DNA from: Nonomuraea aurantiaca
GTDB taxonomy: Bacteria; Actinomycetota; Actinomycetes; Streptosporangiales; Streptosporangiaceae
Assembly: GCF_020215705.1 (NCBI RefSeq)
Contig: NZ_JAIWNB010000009.1
Coordinates: 186,001-250,000 of the forward strand
DNA length: 64,000 bases
Reading direction: 5' to 3'
Part shown: positions 31,959 to 44,425 of the stretch, piece after piece
Numbering within the stretch: position 1 is the stretch's first letter
Layout: each line of letters begins with the position of its first letter
The notes under the pieces: model-generated
Databases searched by the model: none
What the model was told of the DNA's origin: nothing
What the model saw: the letters and a program-made list of their open reading frames with translations, nothing else
Translations under genes and position numbers: made by a program

Positions 31959-34307
31959 GTGAAACTCCACCGCGGCCTGCGCAGATGGGCCGTGACCGCG
32001 ACCGCCGCCGGCCTGGCGGCCTTAGGGCTCGTCGCCGGCCAGACCACGGCCGCGCAGGCCGCGGTCGCCTGTGACGTCGCCTACACGCCCAACACGTGGA
32101 CGACGAGTCCGGGGCAGGGCGGCTTCACCGCGAACATCACACTCAAGAACCTCGGTGACCCACTCACCGCTTGGACGCTGGCCTTCGACTTCCCCACCGC
32201 CGGGCAGAAGTACGTCCCGAGCGGCTGGGGCGCCACCTGGAGCCAGAGCGGGACCCGCGTCACCGGGCAGAGCCTGTCCTACAACGGCAATCTCGCCACC
32301 GGCGCCTCGACCAACATCGGCTTCAACGGCACGTGGAGCGGCAGCAACCCGAACCCGGCCGCCTTCACCGTCAACAACGTGACCTGTGGCGGCGGCAATC
32401 CGACGACGCCCTCGGTCGTCACCTCCGCGAGCTCGGTGTCCGTCAACGAGGGCGGCACGGCGACCTTCACCGCCAAGCTGTCGGCCGCGCCCACCGCGAA
32501 CGTGACCGTCGCCACCACCCGCTCCAGCGGCGACACGGACCTGACCGTGAGCTCCGGCGGCTCGCTCACCTTCACCCCGAGCAACTGGAACACCGCCCAG
32601 ACCGTGACCCTCGCGGCGGCCCAGGACTCCGACACCACCAACGGCACGGCGGCCTTCAGCGTCGGCGGAACCGGCGTCACCGCCGCCACCGTCAACGCCA
32701 CCGAGGTCGACGACGACACCACGCAGACGCAGTCGCTGGTCGTGACCCCGGCCGCGGTGACCGTGCCGGAGGGCGGCAGCGCCACCTACACGGTCAAGCC
32801 GGCCATCCAGCCGTCCGCGAACCTGACCGTCACCTCCACGGCCGGCAGCGGCGACGCCGACCTCACCGTGACCTCGGGCGGCTCGCTCACCTTCACCTCT
32901 GCCAACTGGAACACCGCCCAGACCGTGACCGTGAGCGCGGCCCAGGACTCCGACACCACCAACGGCACGCGTACCTTCACCGTCGCCTCCAGCGGTCTGA
33001 CCAGCCGGACGGTCACCGCCACCGAGGCGGATGACGACGGCACGCCGACCCCCGGGCACGTCGACAACCCGTACGCGGGCGCCACCGGCTACGTCAACCC
33101 CAACTGGAAGGCCAGGGCCGCGGCCGAGCCGGGCGGTGCCGCGGTGGCCAACACCTCCACCGCCGTGTGGCTGGACCGCATCGCCGCCATCGCCGGCAGC
33201 TCGTCGGTCATGGGCCTGCGGGAGCATCTGGACGCGGCCGTCACGCAGGACGCCGCCAATGGCTCCGCGCCGCTGACCGTCCAGTTCGTCATCTACGACC
33301 TGCCCAACCGCGACTGCTCGGCGCTGGCCTCCAACGGCGAGCTGCTCGTCGCGGAGAACGGGCTCAACCGCTACAAGACCGAGTACATCGACCCGATCGC
33401 CGCCATCATGAGCGACTCGAAGTACGCGAACCTGCGCATCGTCACGATCATCGAGCCCGACTCGCTGCCCAACCTGGTCACCAACCTGAGCTTCCCCAAG
33501 TGCGCCGAGGCCAACTCCACCGGCGCCTACGTCCAGGGCGTCCAGTACGCGCTGAACAAGCTGCACGCGATGTCGAACGTCTACACCTACATCGACGCCG
33601 CCCACCACGCGTGGCTCGGCTGGGACTCGAACTTCAACCCGTCGGTCAACCTCTTCTACTCCACCGTCGCCGGCGCCGCAGCCGGAGTGGACAGCGTCGA
33701 CGGTTTCATCGTCAACACCGCCAACACCTCCGCGACCAAGGAGCTGTACTTCACCATCAACACCACGGTGAACGGCACCTCGGTCCGGCAGTCCAAGTGG
33801 GTCGACTGGAACTGGTACGTGGACGAGCTGTCCTTCGCCCAGGGCCTGCGCACCGCGCTGATCGGCAAGGGCTTCAAGCCGGGGCTCGGCATGCTGATCG
33901 ACACCTCGCGCAACGGCTGGGGCGGCAGCGCCCGCCCGAGCGGCCCGAGCACCTCGACGGACGTCAACACCTTCGTCGACCAGTCACGCATCGACCGGCG
34001 CATCCACGCCGGCAACTGGTGCAACCAGAGCGGCGCGGGCCTCGGCGCGCGGCCGACCGCCAGCCCCGAGGCCGGCCTGGACGCGTATGTGTGGGTCAAG
34101 CCGCCCGGCGAGTCGGACGGCGCCAGCACGGACATCCCGAACGACGAAGGCAAGAAGTTCGACCGGATGTGCGACCCCACCTACACCGGCAACGACCTCA
34201 ACGGCCACAACCTGACGGGCGCGCTGCCCAACGCGCCGCTGTCCGGCCAGTGGTTCTCCGCCCAGTTCCGCCAGCTGCTCCAGAACGCCTATCCGCCCGT
34301 CTCCTGA
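31959..34307 (+). CDS. Secreted GH6 exocellulase (CBM2-2x Calx-beta-GH6)
   Basis: A 782-residue exported cellulase. Order: signal peptide (about 35 residues, ending AQA), N-terminal CBM2 (CDVAYTPNTWTTSPGQGGFTA...), two Calx-beta-like repeats of about 90 residues (SVSVNEGGTATFTAKLS... and AVTVPEGGSATYTVKPA...), then GH6 from about residue 370 (NPYAGATGYVNPNW). VIYDLPNRDCSAL and IIEPDSLPNLV carry the conserved GH6 acids, and WVKPPGESDG lies near the end. The motifs fit Cel6B-type non-reducing-end cellobiohydrolases. GTG at 31959 (GGAG upstream) was taken; TTG at 31953 is an alternative. Divergent partner of GH48. Confidence 0.95.
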   Translation: MKLHRGLRRWAVTATAAGLAALGLVAGQTTAAQAAVACDVAYTPNTWTTSPGQGGFTANITLKNLGDPLTAWTLAFDFPTAGQKYVPSGWGATWSQSGTRVTGQSLSYNGNLATGASTNIGFNGTWSGSNPNPAAFTVNNVTCGGGNPTTPSVVTSASSVSVNEGGTATFTAKLSAAPTANVTVATTRSSGDTDLTVSSGGSLTFTPSNWNTAQTVTLAAAQDSDTTNGTAAFSVGGTGVTAATVNATEVDDDTTQTQSLVVTPAAVTVPEGGSATYTVKPAIQPSANLTVTSTAGSGDADLTVTSGGSLTFTSANWNTAQTVTVSAAQDSDTTNGTRTFTVASSGLTSRTVTATEADDDGTPTPGHVDNPYAGATGYVNPNWKARAAAEPGGAAVANTSTAVWLDRIAAIAGSSSVMGLREHLDAAVTQDAANGSAPLTVQFVIYDLPNRDCSALASNGELLVAENGLNRYKTEYIDPIAAIMSDSKYANLRIVTIIEPDSLPNLVTNLSFPKCAEANSTGAYVQGVQYALNKLHAMSNVYTYIDAAHHAWLGWDSNFNPSVNLFYSTVAGAAAGVDSVDGFIVNTANTSATKELYFTINTTVNGTSVRQSKWVDWNWYVDELSFAQGLRTALIGKGFKPGLGMLIDTSRNGWGGSARPSGPSTSTDVNTFVDQSRIDRRIHAGNWCNQSGAGLGARPTASPEAGLDAYVWVKPPGESDGASTDIPNDEGKKFDRMCDPTYTGNDLNGHNLTGALPNAPLSGQWFSAQFRQLLQNAYPPVS

Positions 34308-34394
34308 TGAACACCTGCCCGTCCGTCTCCTGACGGCCGCTCGTCCGCCGGTCCCCTGACGTACGCCTGCCCGTCCGTCGCCCGGCGGCCATGA

Positions 34395-34429
34395 CGAAGG
34401 CCCAGGCCGATCTTCGGCCTGGGCCTTCG
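34395..34429. terminator. Strong stem-loop terminator after GH6
   Basis: A perfect 16-bp stem (CGAAGGCCCAGGCCGA / TCGGCCTGGGCCTTCG) around a TCT loop, between convergent GH6 and PRC-barrel genes. Probably bidirectional. Confidence 0.85.
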
Positions 34430-34458
34430 CTCACTCTCCGCTTTTGCCCGCGTCACCG

Positions 34459-35148
34459 TCATGGGGGCGGGACGTCCTCGTCGTGCTCGTTCATGTAGTC
34501 GCCGCTGTCGAGCGGCATGCGCTCCGGCTCGCGCCGCTCCGCCTCGATCCGCTCCGCCTCGATCCGCTCACGGCGGTCCGGGCCGGTCTCCTCGGGCCGC
34601 TTCTTCCCGCGAAGGCTGCGCAGGTAGTCGACGGGGCTGGTCACCGTCTCGTCCTCTTCGAGCGGCACGGTCTCCTCGGTGACCTCGACCTCCACGTACT
34701 TGTAGATGTGTACGCGGGCCGTCCTCGTCCCGGCCGTGTCCTCGCCCTCGCCCTCGCCCTCGTCCTCGTCGTGCGTCTCGTGGCCACTGAGCCCCGTGCC
34801 GGGCTCGACCGCCGTGCGCTGCGACGGCACGCCCGTGGGCCGGATGCCGTAGTGCCGGTAGAGCCTGGCCTCTTCCTCCAGCGAGAGGCGGCCGTCGAGG
34901 TCGATGTTGGGCGCGTCCTTGATGGTGTCCTTGTCGAAGGGAACGCGGATCTCCTCTCCCGACCGGCGGGCGTTCATCAAGGGGACGAATGTCTGCTTCA
35001 CCCCGAAGAGCCCGGTGCGCACGGTCACCCACTCGGGTTCCCCCGTGCTGTCGCTGAGATAGACCTGCCCCACCTTTCCGATCTCCTCGCCGTCCGCGCC
35101 AATGACACGGCTGCCGAGCAGGCTGCGGATCTCTGTTTGCATGGCCAC
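34459..35148 (-). CDS. PRC-barrel domain protein
   Basis: A 229-residue cytoplasmic protein. Residues 3-90 form a PRC barrel (QTEIRSLLGSRVIGADGEEIGKVGQVYL, WVTVRTGLFG, FVPL). An acidic linker (HDEDEGEGEGED) and a C-terminal region with VHIYKYVEVEVTEETVPL and ERIEAERIEAERREPER (coiled-coil-like) follow. Such proteins are common general-stress proteins in actinomycetes. GTG at 35148 with GGAGGG 6 nt upstream is preferred. Partner-switching sigma regulators follow on the other side of the intergenic region. Confidence 0.88.
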   Translation of the reverse strand: MAMQTEIRSLLGSRVIGADGEEIGKVGQVYLSDSTGEPEWVTVRTGLFGVKQTFVPLMNARRSGEEIRVPFDKDTIKDAPNIDLDGRLSLEEEARLYRHYGIRPTGVPSQRTAVEPGTGLSGHETHDEDEGEGEGEDTAGTRTARVHIYKYVEVEVTEETVPLEEDETVTSPVDYLRSLRGKKRPEETGPDRRERIEAERIEAERREPERMPLDSGDYMNEHDEDVPPP

Positions 35149-35212
35149 GGCGATCCCTCCGAGTCTCGTCCGTCGCCCGGCGGGCATCGCCGACCGGGCT
35201 CAATGTGAACGA

Positions 35213-35235
35213 ATACCCCCAAACCCCGCAAAACC
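35213..35235 (-). promoter_or_regulatory. Possible SigB-type stress promoter for PRC-barrel gene
   Basis: On the minus strand GGTT, 13 nt, GGGTAT lies 65-87 nt upstream of the PRC-barrel start. This resembles the actinomycete SigB-type promoter (GNNT-N14-16-GGGTAY), one base short in spacing. Tentative. Confidence 0.3.
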
Positions 35236-35436
35236 ACACGTTCTACGCGAGGTTTGGGTCCACCTTGGACAGTGCTTTGGATGGATAAATAGCTAAAGAA
35301 CGGGCTAATTACTGTTCAGAGAAAGGGAGTCGTTCAGCCGTCAGTAAGGCGATATCCCGCAACGAAAGGGCTATCGTGCAGGCATGGCGAGCTATCCCCC
35401 TATGCGGCCGCGTCTGCTCGCTGCCATGCGTGGCCG

Positions 35437-35853
35437 ATGGACCGCCCCATGTCCTGGCTGACCTACGCCTGCCAGCACCTGCCCGGCGCGACGGTGATCG
35501 CCGTCGGCGGCGAGCTGGACGCCACGAACGAGAGCAGGCTCGACGCCTTCATCCGCGAGTGCCGCCAGCGACCCGGCGACCACCTGGTGTTCGACCTCGC
35601 GGAAGTGCACTTCATGGACAGCGCGGGGCTCCGGCTGCTGCTCAGCACCTATACCTTCTCCCGGCAGCACGGTGGCAGCGTCCGCCTGGCGGCGCTGCAG
35701 CCCATGCCGGCCCGGCTCGTCGAGGTCACCCGGATAGGCGAGCACCTGCCGGTCCACGCCACTCTCCAGGACGCCCTCACCGCCGCGCTGTCCCCGCCCG
35801 AGCCGCCCCACCGCCGCCCCCTCACGGGCAACGGCGGCTCCGGCGCGGCCTGA
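35437..35853 (+). CDS. STAS domain anti-anti-sigma factor
   Basis: A 138-residue STAS protein: VIAVGGELDATNESRLDAF, then LVFDLAEVHFMDSAGLRLLL, whose DSAGL serine is the phosphorylation site of anti-anti-sigma factors. It would bind and sequester an HATPase-type anti-sigma kinase, such as the one encoded at 36844. The start is uncertain (ATG at 35437 or 35449; neither has a good ribosome site). A Pro-rich tail of about 20 residues follows the domain. Confidence 0.87.
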   Translation: MDRPMSWLTYACQHLPGATVIAVGGELDATNESRLDAFIRECRQRPGDHLVFDLAEVHFMDSAGLRLLLSTYTFSRQHGGSVRLAALQPMPARLVEVTRIGEHLPVHATLQDALTAALSPPEPPHRRPLTGNGGSGAA

Positions 35854-35877
35854 AGCCTGCGCCGGGGGCCGGACGGG

Positions 35878-36789
35878 TCAGCTCTTCTTGGGCTTGGCCT
35901 CCTCGTCCTTGACCAGGCTCCCGCAGGTGTAGCCCGGCTCCCGCTCGGGGTCGAGGCGGATGTCCCCCAGGTTCGTCGACTCGGCCGGGCGCCGGAACGT
36001 GGTCATGTAGTCGCAGTCGTAGAAGACGTACGTGCCGTCGCTCTCGCCGAGCAGCATGAGGTCGCGCCCGTCGTACAGCGGCTTGTCGTCACCGTCCTTC
36101 ACCACCACCCATTGGTCCTGGAACCCCACCATGTTCAGCAGGTCGTTGGCCTGCCCGGTGTTACGGACGTCCCCAGCGCCCATGATGAGCCCGATGAGGA
36201 GCAGCATGCCCAGCCCGATGCCGGTGAGGGCGCCCACGAGCACCTTCATCCCGGCCCGCCCGACCGGCTTGCGGCGCAGCAGCCGGAACGGCACCACGAA
36301 GGCCAGAACCCCGAGCACCAAGGCGCCCAGCACGTGCAACGGCGAGATCTCCAGCGTGAGCACGTAGGAGGTGCTGAGGTAGGTGACCCCGCACCAGGCG
36401 GCGGCGATGACGGCCGCGATCCACGGCCGCCGCCTGACGGCCTGGACGAGCCGGTTCACCGCGCCGCGCGTCACCTTGTCGAGCAGCCACCCCACTGCCA
36501 CCAGGATCCCGATCAGGGGCAGCAGGATGAGCAGGAGCATGATCAGCGTGCCCATGAGCCGCCCGAGCAGGACGGACTGGTCGATCCCCGCTTGTTCGGG
36601 ATTGATGTCGAAGACCCAGTACATCTGCTGAATGCCCAGATACAGCATCGCGTAGAGCGCGACGCCCACCGGTACCACCACGGAGCCGATGAGCTCCAAC
36701 ATCCCCACGACGCTGCCGGACGCCTCCTCCTCCGCGGAAGGGCGAGGAGGGATATCAGTAAGCTCCTGAGAGAGCTGTTGCGTAGTCAC
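35878..36789 (-). CDS. Multi-pass membrane protein, unknown
   Basis: A 303-residue protein with about five hydrophobic segments (VVVPVGVALYAMLYLGIQQM near 37, LMGTLIMLLLILLPLIGILV near 78, two in 125-170, VLVGALTGIGLGMLLLIGLI near 185), then a soluble C-terminal domain of about 95 residues with two Cys (YDCDYM, YTCGS). Similar architectures occur in Streptosporangiaceae proteins of unknown role. It converges on the STAS gene and lies downstream of the HATPase gene on the same strand, 54 bp away. Confidence 0.8.
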   Translation of the reverse strand: MTTQQLSQELTDIPPRPSAEEEASGSVVGMLELIGSVVVPVGVALYAMLYLGIQQMYWVFDINPEQAGIDQSVLLGRLMGTLIMLLLILLPLIGILVAVGWLLDKVTRGAVNRLVQAVRRRPWIAAVIAAAWCGVTYLSTSYVLTLEISPLHVLGALVLGVLAFVVPFRLLRRKPVGRAGMKVLVGALTGIGLGMLLLIGLIMGAGDVRNTGQANDLLNMVGFQDQWVVVKDGDDKPLYDGRDLMLLGESDGTYVFYDCDYMTTFRRPAESTNLGDIRLDPEREPGYTCGSLVKDEEAKPKKS

Positions 36790-36843
36790 AGAGGATGACC
36801 ATGCTGTGACATGGTTGAATTTTGGTTGATATCGGATAAATAG

Positions 36844-37323
36844 TTACGTCCGGAATCCGTGGTGCTGCTTCCTCGCGCTCGCGGCCGCCACCCTGATCCG
36901 CCTGATCGGCACGCGCTGCAGCGCGCTGTGGGCCAGGCGCGGCAGCCACATCATGAGCCGGACCGTGGTGCCGGTGGGGCCGGTGTGGAAGCTGGCGCCG
37001 TCGCACAGGGTGCGGATGAGGTAGATGCCCCGGCCGGTGTAGGCGATGTCGGGCGGGCGCCGGTGCTGGTCGACGTACTCGTCAGGGATGCCCGAGCCCT
37101 CGTCGCTGGTCTCCGAGTGGAGCATCCGGTCACCCGTCCACAGCGTGAAGTGGCCGCGCCCGCCGCCGTGCTCCACGGCGTTGATGACGCTCTCGTGCAC
37201 GGCGAGGACGTAGTCCTCCAGCCGCGCGCCACTCAGCCCACAGTCCGCCGCCCGCTCCGCCACGGACTGGCGTAGCCCGGTCACTTCATCGAGGGTGAAG
37301 GACTGGGCCAGCAGGGTGCGCAT
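36844..37323 (-). CDS. ATP-binding anti-sigma / sensor regulator (HATPase_c, RsbW-like)
   Basis: A 159-residue GHKL ATPase without sensor or transmitter region. The N-box is VHESVINAVEHGG, G1 box SDEGSGIPD, G2 box TGRGIYLIRTLCD. Single-domain proteins of this kind are RsbW/SpoIIAB-like serine kinases of the partner-switching system and pair with STAS proteins such as the one at 35437. The start ATG has GAGGAG upstream. The C-terminal 30 residues are basic. The partner sigma factor is not in the window. Confidence 0.88.
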   Translation of the reverse strand: MRTLLAQSFTLDEVTGLRQSVAERAADCGLSGARLEDYVLAVHESVINAVEHGGGRGHFTLWTGDRMLHSETSDEGSGIPDEYVDQHRRPPDIAYTGRGIYLIRTLCDGASFHTGPTGTTVRLMMWLPRLAHSALQRVPIRRIRVAAASARKQHHGFRT

Positions 37324-37662
37324 GACAAGCTCCTCGTATCCGTCGGGGGTATGACCAGGTCGACGCTCCGGCCTCGCTCAGGACCCATGACAACCCTTCG
37401 CCCTGCCCGTCGCTCCAGGCATTACACCGTCAACCGGCATTCCCCCAGGAAACAGCCTGGGTTTCCCTCGATCATCCTGTGGCCAGGAGCGAGCTCCCTT
37501 CGTGCTACGCAGGCGGTTTCCAGGGTCGGTCAACTCACCCGATGAGCGGGCGGATCGGGGCACCTCCCGTGGATCCGAGAGCCAGCAAAAAGGCACTTTA
37601 CACTCTCCGTATTCGATGAGTAACTATTGGTGGCGGACGCTTTACAGAAGGAGCCCATCAGC
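37324..37662. other. Intergenic region between HATPase and polyprenyl synthase genes
   Basis: A 339-bp divergent promoter region. No ORF with a plausible ribosome site, no strong palindrome and no RNA gene recognised. The last 70 bp are AT-richer (TTTACACTCTCCGTATTCG and AACTATTGG) and probably hold the promoter of the terpene-encapsulin operon. Confidence 0.5.
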
Positions 37663-38712
37663 ATGGCGGTCGGCGGATGGCAAGACCCCGTGGGACCTCG
37701 CATCGATAAACGGCTCAATGGATTCCTGGACGACTGGCGCGCGCCTGTGTCCGATCCGGACGTGGCCGCGGCGTACGAGCTGCTCACGAGCTTCATCCTC
37801 AGCGGCGGCAAGCGGATCCGCCCGCAGCTGTGCTACTGGGGGTGGCGGGGGGCCGGTGGCGACGACTGCGAGGAGATCATCAGCGCGGCGGCCGCGCTCG
37901 AGCTCTGCCACGCCGGGCTGCTCATCCACGACGACATCATGGACGGCAGCGATATGCGCCGGGGCCGCGCGACGATCCACCGCAGCCTGGCCGACCTGCA
38001 CGAGGGGCCGGGCGCCGAGGCGTTCGGCCAGGCGGGCGGGATCCTGCTCGGCGCGCTCAGCCTGGCCTGGTCGGACGCGCTGCTGTCGTCGTGCGGTGTG
38101 GAGCCGGCCCGGCTGCACGGCGCCCATCACGTGTTCGACGCCATGCGCACCGAGGTCATCAGCGGCCAATACCTCGACATCCTCGGCCAGCTCCGAGCGG
38201 GGGCCTCGGTGTCGGCGGCGCTGACGGTGATCCGCTTCAAGACCGCCAAGTACACCGTCGAGCGCCCCCTGCAGATCGGCGGCGCCCTGGCCGGCGCGGA
38301 TCCCGACCTGCTCGACTCCTACTCGCGCTTCGGCCTGCCGATCGGCGAGGCGTTCCAGCTCCGCGACGACGTGCTCGGCACGTTCGGCTCCTCGGCCGAC
38401 ACCGGCAAGTCGGCGCTCGACGACATGCGCGAGGGCAAGCAGACGGTCCTGTTCGCACATGCCCTGCGCCGGGCGACGCCCGCGCAGCTCTCCTACCTGC
38501 GCAGCTGGCACGGCAACCAGGAGCTGACGGAGGAGCGGGCGGCGGAGCTGCGCGAGATCCTGCTCGACACCGGCGCGCTGGCCGAGGTCGAGGACATGAT
38601 CGACGAGCGGGTACGCGAGGCCGCCAAGGCGCTGGAGTCGGCGCCCATCACTTCCGAGGCGCGCGACGCGCTGGCCGTGCTGGCCGGCCAGCTCGCGCAC
38701 CGGGACCGGTAG
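37663..38712 (+). CDS. Polyprenyl diphosphate synthase (trans-isoprenyl, FPP/GGPP type)
   Basis: A 349-residue isoprenyl diphosphate synthase: SGGKRIRPQL (IPP site), first Asp-rich motif DDIMDGSDMRRG (near 101), GQYLDILGQ, FKTAKYTVERPLQIG and second Asp-rich motif RDDVLGTFG. It makes the allylic diphosphate precursor. Residues 4 and 5 before the first Asp motif are Leu and Gly rather than aromatic, so a product longer than FPP is possible, but the geosmin synthase downstream needs FPP. ATG at 37663 has AAGGAG upstream. First gene of the encapsulin-geosmin locus. Its N-terminal 40 residues precede the catalytic fold and could carry a targeting segment (inference). Confidence 0.93.
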   Translation: MAVGGWQDPVGPRIDKRLNGFLDDWRAPVSDPDVAAAYELLTSFILSGGKRIRPQLCYWGWRGAGGDDCEEIISAAAALELCHAGLLIHDDIMDGSDMRRGRATIHRSLADLHEGPGAEAFGQAGGILLGALSLAWSDALLSSCGVEPARLHGAHHVFDAMRTEVISGQYLDILGQLRAGASVSAALTVIRFKTAKYTVERPLQIGGALAGADPDLLDSYSRFGLPIGEAFQLRDDVLGTFGSSADTGKSALDDMREGKQTVLFAHALRRATPAQLSYLRSWHGNQELTEERAAELREILLDTGALAEVEDMIDERVREAAKALESAPITSEARDALAVLAGQLAHRDR

Positions 38713-38723
38713 GAGCGAACATC

Positions 38724-39036
38724 ATGGGACGAGTACTTCTGGCGGCTCCGCGCGGCTATTGCGCGGGCGTGGAACGTGCCATCGACACCGTCGAGGAGAC
38801 CCTCAGACGCTACGGACCGCCCGTCTACGTGCGCAAACAGATCGTGCACAACACCTATGTGGTCGACGACCTCAGCGGCCGGGGCGCGATCTTCGTCGAC
38901 GATACTGGCCTGGCTGGCCGCCCGCGGCTACGCCGACGTGGAGCCGGTGACGCTGACCGAGGAGACCCTGGTCTTCTCTCTTCCCCCCGAACTCCGCTCC
39001 CTCACGGAACTCCGCTCCTCTCGAGACCCCGGCTAG
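38724..39036 (+). pseudogene. ispH: Internally deleted ispH (HMBPP reductase) remnant
   Basis: Twelve bases after the synthase stop, with AGGAG upstream, an ATG opens MGRVLLAAPRGYCAGVERAI and on through VYVRKQIVHNTYVVDDL to GAIFVDD: the true N terminus of IspH/LytB with its first iron-sulfur Cys. Around 38895-38905 the sequence jumps, in another frame, to LAWLAARGYADVEPVTLTEE and LVFSLPPELR, which is the C terminus of IspH. About 200 central residues, including the other two cluster Cys, are missing. This is a deletion pseudogene of the last MEP-pathway enzyme; a functional copy must exist elsewhere. The short reading frames cannot give activity. Confidence 0.85.
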
Positions 39037-39064
39037 CAAACCCTCTAAAGATTGGTGGTGCACG

Positions 39065-40462
<1,398 letters not shown>

Positions 40463-40490
40463 GCGCGGATCGGTTCACCCGGCCCAATGA

Positions 40491-41887
40491 TTGGCGGTGT
40501 TTCGGTTGACGGAATTGGACCAGCGGGACTCAAGGCAGAGCCTGGGCACGGAGGCGGCACGCCGGCTCGCCACCACGACCAAGACTGCCCCGCAGATGCG
40601 GGAGATCTCTTCACGCTGGCTGCTGCGGGCGCTTCCGTGGGTACAGACCGCAGCCGGCACCTACCGGGTGAACCGCCGGCTCACCTATCAGGTCGGCGGC
40701 GGCCGGGTCAGCTTCGCCCGCGCCGGCGCCATGACGCGGGTGATCCCGCCCAGCCTGACCGAGCTGCCGCTGCTGCACGGGTTCGACGGCGACCCGCTGC
40801 TCGACACCCTGGCGGGAGAGTTCGAGCAGCGGGAATACGCGCGGGGCGAGACGATCGTGCAGGAGGGCCGCCCGGCCGACGTCCTCCTGCTCCTCGCGCA
40901 CGGCAAGGCCGACAAGCTGCAGACCGGCCCGTACGGCACCAGCGTCCTGCGGGAGACGCTGGCGGACGGCGATCACACGGGCCACGATCTACCCGGCCGG
41001 GAGGACCGGTGGGCGTACACGCTCAGGGCCGCCACCGCCTGCACGGTGCTGGTCCTGCCCTGGGTGGTGATCCGCGCGCTGATGCCGGTCTCGCCGACGT
41101 TGCGCGCGCAGATCGAGGCGCATCAGGCCCGGCGGGCCCGGCCGCAGAACAAGCACGGCGAGGCGGCGATCGAGCTGGCCTCCGGACACAACGGCGAGCC
41201 CGTGCTGCCCGGCACGTTCGTCGACTACGAACTCAGCCCCCGCGAGTACGAACTGAGCGTCGCCCAGACCGTCCTCCGGGTCCACAGCAGGGTCTCCGAC
41301 CTGTACAACCAGCCGATGAACCAGCTCGACCAGCAACTCCGGCTGAGCATCGAGGCACTACGCGAACGCCAGGAGCACGAACTGGTCACCAACCGGGACT
41401 TCGGGCTGCTGCACAACGTCGATGCCCGGCAGCGGATCTCCACGTACGGCGGCCCGCCTACGCCCGACGATCTCGACGAACTGCTCAGCCGCAGGAAGAA
41501 GACCCGTTATTACCTCGCCCATCCCCGCGCCATCGCCGCCTTCGGCCGACAGTGCAACGCGCGCGGGGTCTACCCCGACCCCGTCCAGCTCGACGGCAGC
41601 AGGCTGACGGCCTGGCGCGGGGTGCCGATCCTGCCCTGTGACAAGATCCCGATCAGCCGCGAGGGCACCACCTCGATCTTCGCGTTCAGGACCGGCGAGG
41701 AGGACTCAGGGGTCGTCGGCCTGCACCAGACCGGCATCCCGGATGAGTACCAGCCGGGGCTCAGCGTCCGTCTGGCCGGCGTCGACGGGAAGGGGATCAT
41801 GTCGTACCTGGTCAGTGCCTATTACTCGGCCGCGGTCCTGCTGCCCGACGCGCTGGGCATGCTCGAGAACGTCGAGGTGATGGGCTG

Positions 41888-41888
<1 letters not shown>
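40491..41888 (+). CDS. Family 2B encapsulin shell protein 2
   Basis: A 465-residue paralogue of the preceding shell, with the same architecture: ATTTKTAPQMREISSRWLLR arm, cNMP-like insert (GDHTGHDL, further degraded than in copy 1, with WAYTLRAAT at the phosphate loop), identical GEAAIELASG and YELSPREYEL segments, IPISREGTTSIF and SYLVSAYYSAAVLLPDALG at the end. The N-terminal 15 residues differ and no clear ribosome site precedes the TTG (40491) or GTG (40497) starts. Two shells of one subfamily in tandem suggest a mixed capsid. Its TGA overlaps the ATG of geosmin synthase. Confidence 0.92.
41155..41346 (+). repeat. 192-bp identical block, copy 2
   Basis: Second copy of the block at 39726-39917. 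A further 27-bp identical stretch (GGCACTACGCGAACGCCAGG...) follows after a few mismatches in both genes. Confidence 0.9.
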
Positions 41889-44077
<2,189 letters not shown>

Positions 44078-44089
44078 CGCCCTGGTTTT

Positions 44090-44425
44090 TCAGGACCAGC
44101 CCAGCAGCTTCAGGATATGTCGCTGGAACGGCGTGAGGTTACGCAGGCGTATCCAGCGGTCGGCGGGGTCGAGCATCGGCATGGCCAGCACGCGCAGGCC
44201 CGACAGATCGACGAAGGTGAGCTCGCCGGTGTCGACGATGATGTGCGTCTCGCCCTCGCGGGCGGCGGCCAGGGTCCGGGCGAGGGCGCAGCTGTTGGTG
44301 ATGTCGACCTCGCCACGCAGCGCCAGCGCCGGAACCTCGCACCTGGCCCGCTGGGAGATGCGCAGCTGGCCGTCCTCGTACAGCAGGCGCTCCGACGTTT
44401 CGGCCGCCTCGCCGTTCACGGTCAT
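44090..44425 (-). CDS. STAS domain anti-sigma antagonist
   Basis: A 111-residue STAS protein: ALALRGEVDITNSCALARTL, IIVDTGELTFVDLSGLRVL (VDLSGL phosphorylation site), then LRNLTPFQRHILKLLGW, the arrangement of MEDS-less Streptomyces STAS anti-sigma antagonists. Start at the ATG with GGGGGG upstream. Convergent with geosmin synthase (12-bp gap). Second STAS protein in this stretch; it may act with the HATPase at 36844. Confidence 0.88.
   Translation of the reverse strand: MTVNGEAAETSERLLYEDGQLRISQRARCEVPALALRGEVDITNSCALARTLAAAREGETHIIVDTGELTFVDLSGLRVLAMPMLDPADRWIRLRNLTPFQRHILKLLGWS

Noticed and set aside
37340..37355. GGGTAT on the plus strand as a SigB-type promoter for the prenyl synthase operon
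   Set aside because: It lies over 300 bp from the start codon, without a clear -35 partner.
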